Positions 29,264 through 32,610 of a DNA stretch of 32,610 nucleotides are shown here, in pieces. Both the position numbers and the translations under genes were made by a program. The number at the start of each line of letters is the position of its first letter. The stretch's first letter is position 1. The notes under the pieces were generated by a model. The model saw nothing but the letters and a program-made list of their open reading frames with translations, had not been told where the DNA came from and did not search any database. The DNA is from Nitrospirae bacterium CG02_land_8_20_14_3_00_41_53 (lineage in GTDB: Bacteria; Nitrospirota; Thermodesulfovibrionia; Thermodesulfovibrionales; SM23-35): NCBI GenBank assembly GCA_002780895.1, contig PEUB01000045.1:1-32610 (forward strand). Reading direction: 5' to 3'.

Positions 29264-30732
29264 AGGTAGCAGGGGTCATCCTCGCAGCAGGCATTGGGAA
29301 AAGGATGAACTCATATTTGCCAAAAGTTCTCCATAAGCTGAGTGGTAGAATGATGCTCCAGCATGTCCTGAACACCCTCTATAAACTTAAACCACAGAAG
29401 GTTGTTGTTGTGGTAGGAAAATATTTTAAAGAAATAAAGGAATCTATAATCCAAACAAATCCCCCCATCCCCCCTTTGCTAAAGGGGGGTAAAGGGGGAT
29501 TACTCAGAACTCAGAACTCAGGACTAATATTTGCGCAGCAGAAAGAGGCAAAAGGTACAGGAGATGCGCTCTTAAGGGCATTGCCCTATCTCAGGGGATT
29601 TAAAGGGACAGTTGTCGTTGTTAATGGAGATACACCCTTGATTACCCGGGAGACTCTTAAGAAATTCCTGAGATTTCACGAGGAAAAAAATGATGTTATT
29701 TCGGTACTATCATTTATGTCACAGGAGACAGGCTCATATGGCAGGATAATGAGGGGCAAAACAGGTTATATAACATCCATCGTTGAGGAAATGGATGCCA
29801 CATATCTTCAGAAGAATATAAGGGAGGTAAACAGCGGGGTATATGCTATTGACTCTGATGCCTTCCACCTTTTGAAAGAGATAAAGCTTAATGAGTCAAA
29901 AGGTGAATATTATCTGACGGATATAATACGTATTGCGAGGAATAAAGGTCTAAAGACAGGTGCTTACTGCATTGGTTCCGAGGCTGAATTTATTGGGGTA
30001 AATACTCGGGAAGAACTTGAGAAGGCCAGACGGTTAATGAAGGACAGGATAATAAGGAGATGGACAGACAGGGGTGTAAGTTTTGTAGATACCACTTTAG
30101 TATTTATATCTTCTGATGTTAAGATAGGAAGAGATACTATAGTCTATCCAAATGTTCATCTCGAAGGTAATACAAAGGTAGGCAGGGGGTGTACTATCTA
30201 TCCGAATGTTCGGATTCAGAACAGTATTATAGGAGATGGCGCCATTATCAGGGACTCGACACTGATTGAGGATTCTGTTGTGAAAAATAGAGCCTCGGTT
30301 GGACCATTTGCTCATATAAGGCCCGGTTCCGAGATTGGTACAGGAGCAAAGATAGGTAATTTTGTGGAGGTTAAAAAATCAGTCATTGGCTCGGGCACAA
30401 AGGCGTCCCACCTCACTTATCTCGGAGATGCAAAGATAGGGAAGGATGTTAACATAGGTGCAGGTACTATAACCTGTAACTATGATGGCTATAAAAAACA
30501 TATTACTACTATCGGAGACAATGTCTTTATAGGAAGCGATTCACAGCTTATTGCCCCTGTGAGGATAGGCAAAGGCGCCTACATTGGCGCAGGATCAACT
30601 ATAACAAAGAATGTTCCTTCAAAAGCCCTTGCATTGAGTAGGATAGAGCAGAGGCATCTTAAAGGCTGGGCACTTAAAAGAAAGTCAAAAGTTAAAAGTT
30701 CAAAGTTGAAAGCTAAAGGAGCAAAGAGCTAA
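29260..30732 (+). CDS. glmU: GlmU bifunctional uridyltransferase/acetyltransferase
   Basis: A 490-residue enzyme making UDP-GlcNAc from GlcN-1-P in two steps. The N-terminal nucleotidyltransferase has VILAAGIGKRMNSYLPKVLH, VNGDTPLI and NSGVYAI. The C-terminal left-handed beta-helix has the hexapeptide repeats GPFAHIRPGSEIGTGAKIG and KASHLTYLGDA (catalytic His) and NIGAGTITCNYDG. It is longer than the usual ~456 for two reasons. Residues 66-87 (NPPIPPLLKGGKGG and following) are encoded by an inserted genomic repeat, and the tail KVKSSKLKAKGAKS comes from a low-complexity A/G-rich repeat. Both keep the frame. It is followed by glmS, the preceding pathway step. Confidence 0.95.
   Translation: MKVAGVILAAGIGKRMNSYLPKVLHKLSGRMMLQHVLNTLYKLKPQKVVVVVGKYFKEIKESIIQTNPPIPPLLKGGKGGLLRTQNSGLIFAQQKEAKGTGDALLRALPYLRGFKGTVVVVNGDTPLITRETLKKFLRFHEEKNDVISVLSFMSQETGSYGRIMRGKTGYITSIVEEMDATYLQKNIREVNSGVYAIDSDAFHLLKEIKLNESKGEYYLTDIIRIARNKGLKTGAYCIGSEAEFIGVNTREELEKARRLMKDRIIRRWTDRGVSFVDTTLVFISSDVKIGRDTIVYPNVHLEGNTKVGRGCTIYPNVRIQNSIIGDGAIIRDSTLIEDSVVKNRASVGPFAHIRPGSEIGTGAKIGNFVEVKKSVIGSGTKASHLTYLGDAKIGKDVNIGAGTITCNYDGYKKHITTIGDNVFIGSDSQLIAPVRIGKGAYIGAGSTITKNVPSKALALSRIEQRHLKGWALKRKSKVKSSKLKAKGAKS
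29458..29520 (+). repeat. palindromic repeat inserted in frame in glmU
   Basis: AATCCCCCcatCCCCCCTTT-gct-AAAGGGGGGtaaaGGGGGATT (29458-29501) is a strong hairpin. It is followed by the short tandem CTCAGAACTCAGAACTCAG (29503-29521). Together they encode about 22 extra residues. The hairpin is of the same family as the intergenic repeat at 3620-3693. Confidence 0.85.
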
Positions 30733-30777
30733 GAGCTAAGAGTAATACTCTCTGCTCTGCGCTATATGCTCTTAGCT
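30682..30777 (+). repeat. low-complexity tail and inverted repeat between glmU and glmS
   Basis: An A/G-rich stretch (aaagtcaaaagttaaaagtt and onward) forms the last glmU codons. After it, AGCTAAGAGC (30727-30736) and GCTCTTAGCT (30768-30777) form a perfect 10-bp inverted repeat, with AGAGTaatACTCT nested inside. It covers the glmU stop and ends 8 nt before the glmS ATG, so it could limit glmS translation. Confidence 0.65.
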
Positions 30778-30785
30778 GATTTAGT

Positions 30786-32610
30786 ATGTGCGGGATAATC
30801 GGATATATAGGTAAAAAGAATGCGGTATCAGTAGTACTCGAGGGTTTAAATCGCCTTGAATACAGGGGATACGATTCTGCAGGGATTGCTTTTTTCTCTG
30901 ATAAGGGTATTGAGGTAAGAAGATCTACAGGCAAGATAAAAGAGCTAACTGCTCTACTCGAATCTGAAAACCCAACGAGTCATAACACAATAGGACATAC
31001 AAGATGGGCTACGCATGGAAGGCCTTCAGAGGAAAATGCCCATCCGCACAGGTCTAACGGTATTGTTTTGGTGCATAATGGAATAATAGAGAATTATTTA
31101 GAGCTTAAAAAGGAGCTTATCGCTGAAGGATATACCTTCACATCGGAAACCGATACAGAAGTAATATGCCATCTGATAAACAAATATTCAAAACTCAAAA
31201 CTCCTCTTGAGGATGCTGTAAGAAGAGCAATAAAGGAAGTTAAGGGTTCCTATGCCCTTGCAGTTATCAAAGAAGACGAGCCTGATAAGATTATAGGGGT
31301 TAGGAGGGACAGTCCTCTTGTTGTTGGATTAGGCAATGGAGAATTCTTTGTTGCCTCAGATGTATCTGCATTTCTGAATTATTCAAGCGATGTGATATTT
31401 CTTGATGATGGTGAGATGGTGGTAATGACAAAAGATGGTGTCAAGATTACAGGGCTTGATGGTATCCCTATCCAGAAGGGTGTGAAGTCCGTGTCATGGA
31501 GTCCTTCAATGGCAGAGAAGGGCGGTTACAGGCATTTTATGCTAAAAGAGATATACGAACAACCAAGGGCTATTGTTGATACACTTAGGGGAAGATTTAA
31601 TGCCGAAAGTGGTGAGGTGAACCTTGAAGAGTTTGGTATCAAGGAAGAAGATCTGAAGGCTGTTGAAAGGATTTTTATCGTTGCCTGCGGCACTTCCTAC
31701 CATTCAGCCCTTATTGGTAAATATATGATAGAGGGACTTGTCAGGATCCCTGTTGAGGTTGATATCGCATCAGAGTTCCGCTATAGAAGGCCAATTGTAA
31801 AATCTGGAGACCTTATGATCGCGATAACCCAATCTGGAGAGACTGCAGATACGCTTGCTGCCCAGAGAGAGGCAAAAAGGCTCGGCGCAAAGATACTCAG
31901 TATATGTAATGTTGCTGGCAGCACCTCTTCGAGGGAGGCTGATGCTGTGTTTTATACCCATTCAGGCCCCGAGATAGGAGTCGCTTCAACAAAGGCTTTT
32001 ACAACACAGATTGTTGGACTTTACCTTTTTACAATATGTCTTGGAAGGATGAAAGGTACAATCTCCGTGGACATGTCAAAGGAATTTTTAGGAGAACTCC
32101 TGATGCTTCCCGGCAAGGTAGAAAAGGCATTAGCCACAGATGAAGGTATAAGAATGGTAGCAAAGGATTTTTTAAAGGCAAGAGGGTTTCTTTATCTCGG
32201 GAGAGGTATAAATTATCCCATTGCACTTGAGGGTGCTTTAAAGTTGAAAGAGATATCATATATACATGCCGAGGGATATCCAGCCGGTGAGATGAAGCAC
32301 GGCCCGATAGCGCTGATAGATGAAGAACTTCCAGTTGTTGTTCTTGTCCCCAATGATAACCTGCATGAAAAGATAATCTCTAACATCCATGAGGTAAAAA
32401 GCAGAGGAGGAAAGGTCATATCAATCACAAACAATGCCAGCAATGAAGTATGCGGGATTTCAGATAAATGTATTTTTGTGTCTGAAACGAATCCATATCT
32501 AACAACTGTATTAATGGCTATACCTGTGCAATTGCTTGCTTATCATATCGGGGTATTAAGGGGGTGCGACGTAGATCAACCGAGGAATCTCGCGAAGAGC
32601 GTTACTGTTG
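30786..32610 (+). CDS. glmS: glucosamine-6-phosphate synthase (partial at window end)
   Basis: GlmS makes glucosamine-6-P from fructose-6-P and glutamine. The N-terminal glutaminase domain starts MCGIIGYIG (catalytic Cys2) with NRLEYRGYDSAG, GHTRWATHG and VHNGIIENY. The two SIS isomerase domains show ACGTSYHSAL, ITQSGETADTL, GPEIGVASTKAFTTQ and EISYIHAEGYPAGEMKHGP. The visible reading frame of 608 codons ends DQPRNLAKSVTV, where the family ends in -VTVE, so only about one residue and the stop lie beyond the window. It is not in the ORF track because it runs off the end. No clear Shine-Dalgarno is seen; an inverted repeat sits just upstream. Confidence 0.97.
   Translation, partial: MCGIIGYIGKKNAVSVVLEGLNRLEYRGYDSAGIAFFSDKGIEVRRSTGKIKELTALLESENPTSHNTIGHTRWATHGRPSEENAHPHRSNGIVLVHNGIIENYLELKKELIAEGYTFTSETDTEVICHLINKYSKLKTPLEDAVRRAIKEVKGSYALAVIKEDEPDKIIGVRRDSPLVVGLGNGEFFVASDVSAFLNYSSDVIFLDDGEMVVMTKDGVKITGLDGIPIQKGVKSVSWSPSMAEKGGYRHFMLKEIYEQPRAIVDTLRGRFNAESGEVNLEEFGIKEEDLKAVERIFIVACGTSYHSALIGKYMIEGLVRIPVEVDIASEFRYRRPIVKSGDLMIAITQSGETADTLAAQREAKRLGAKILSICNVAGSTSSREADAVFYTHSGPEIGVASTKAFTTQIVGLYLFTICLGRMKGTISVDMSKEFLGELLMLPGKVEKALATDEGIRMVAKDFLKARGFLYLGRGINYPIALEGALKLKEISYIHAEGYPAGEMKHGPIALIDEELPVVVLVPNDNLHEKIISNIHEVKSRGGKVISITNNASNEVCGISDKCIFVSETNPYLTTVLMAIPVQLLAYHIGVLRGCDVDQPRNLAKSVTV

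Noticed and set aside
30733-30785. glmS ribozyme or riboswitch before glmS
   Set aside because: The gap is only about 50 nt and filled by a simple inverted repeat; no room for the ribozyme core, which is typical of Gram-positive bacteria.
1-32610. CRISPR array, tRNA, rRNA or transposase genes
   Set aside because: No regular spaced repeats, no tRNA- or rRNA-like sequence and no transposase reading frame were seen in either strand by eye; a covariance-model scan was not possible.

Overview
The window looks like a chromosomal segment of an anaerobic Gram-negative bacterium. It carries lpxC (lipid A), lgt, an outer-membrane beta-barrel, a multihaem c-type cytochrome, a 4Fe-4S ferredoxin, FmdE and DUF169 proteins, and a sigma-54 regulator. 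The gene mix resembles Nitrospirota (Thermodesulfovibrionia) or Desulfobacterota; this is inference, as there is no rRNA or marker that settles it. Nearly everything from 301 to 22923 is on the minus strand; from 23211 on, genes are mostly on the plus strand, with lpxC as the exception.

Layout. (1) 1-300: no convincing gene; a short direct repeat and a hairpin. (2) 301-8519, minus: lgt, an eight-haem membrane-anchored cytochrome, an outer-membrane porin, a ZIP and a CDF metal transporter, a small SAP/Rho-N-like protein, a secreted OB-like protein and a TauE/SafE permease. (3) 8548-22923, minus: a large arsenic/metalloid island. In transcription order it holds an ArsP-like permease, DUF2703, a small thioredoxin, arsR, a second arsR, ACR3, a double UspA, a P1B ATPase, ArsF-like, ArsG-like, ArsD, a HesB-like protein with an in-frame UGA, cfa, FmdB, a second HesB-like protein with Cys, a two-domain ArsA, a 34-residue HypD-like ORF, DUF169, an unknown helical protein, a ferredoxin and FmdE. 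No arsC arsenate reductase is visible. (4) 23211-23943, plus: an HTH-nucleotidyltransferase regulator, a 20-residue Lys/Ala peptide and a terminator. (5) lpxC (minus) faces mtnP and an NtrC-type regulator (plus); a near-perfect sigma-54 promoter lies in front of lpxC. (6) 27438-32610, plus: a small membrane protein between inverted repeats, YebC, DUF502, glmU and glmS (cut by the window end one residue or so before its stop).

Most interesting points. The first HesB-like gene (14494-14778) is intact except for one TGA that aligns with a Cys codon of its paralogue. It is followed 11 nt later by a perfect 6-bp hairpin with a GGAC loop, so it is probably a selenoprotein rather than a pseudogene. 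The arsD-hesB-arsA unit has been tandemly duplicated and partly destroyed: I can read an ArsD C-terminal relic (12820-12924) and an ArsA C-terminal relic (13148-13216), with cfa sitting where the first arsA should be. The cfa gene itself stops at a UGA, beyond which the conserved family C-terminus continues in frame for 36 codons. A 34-codon ORF with a good ribosome binding site carries the HypD motif MEVCGTHT. In glmU, a palindromic genomic repeat is inserted in frame inside the uridyltransferase domain; a relative of the same repeat lies between the porin and cytochrome genes.

How the genes work together. Arsenite (and perhaps organoarsenicals) would be sensed by the two ArsR proteins. It would be exported by ACR3 and by membrane permeases (ArsP-like, ArsG-like), and bound and delivered by ArsD to the ArsA ATPase. 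The thioredoxin-like, ferredoxin and Cys/Sec HesB-like proteins could provide thiol/selenol or electron-transfer chemistry. All functional statements rest on motif reading; no database search was run.
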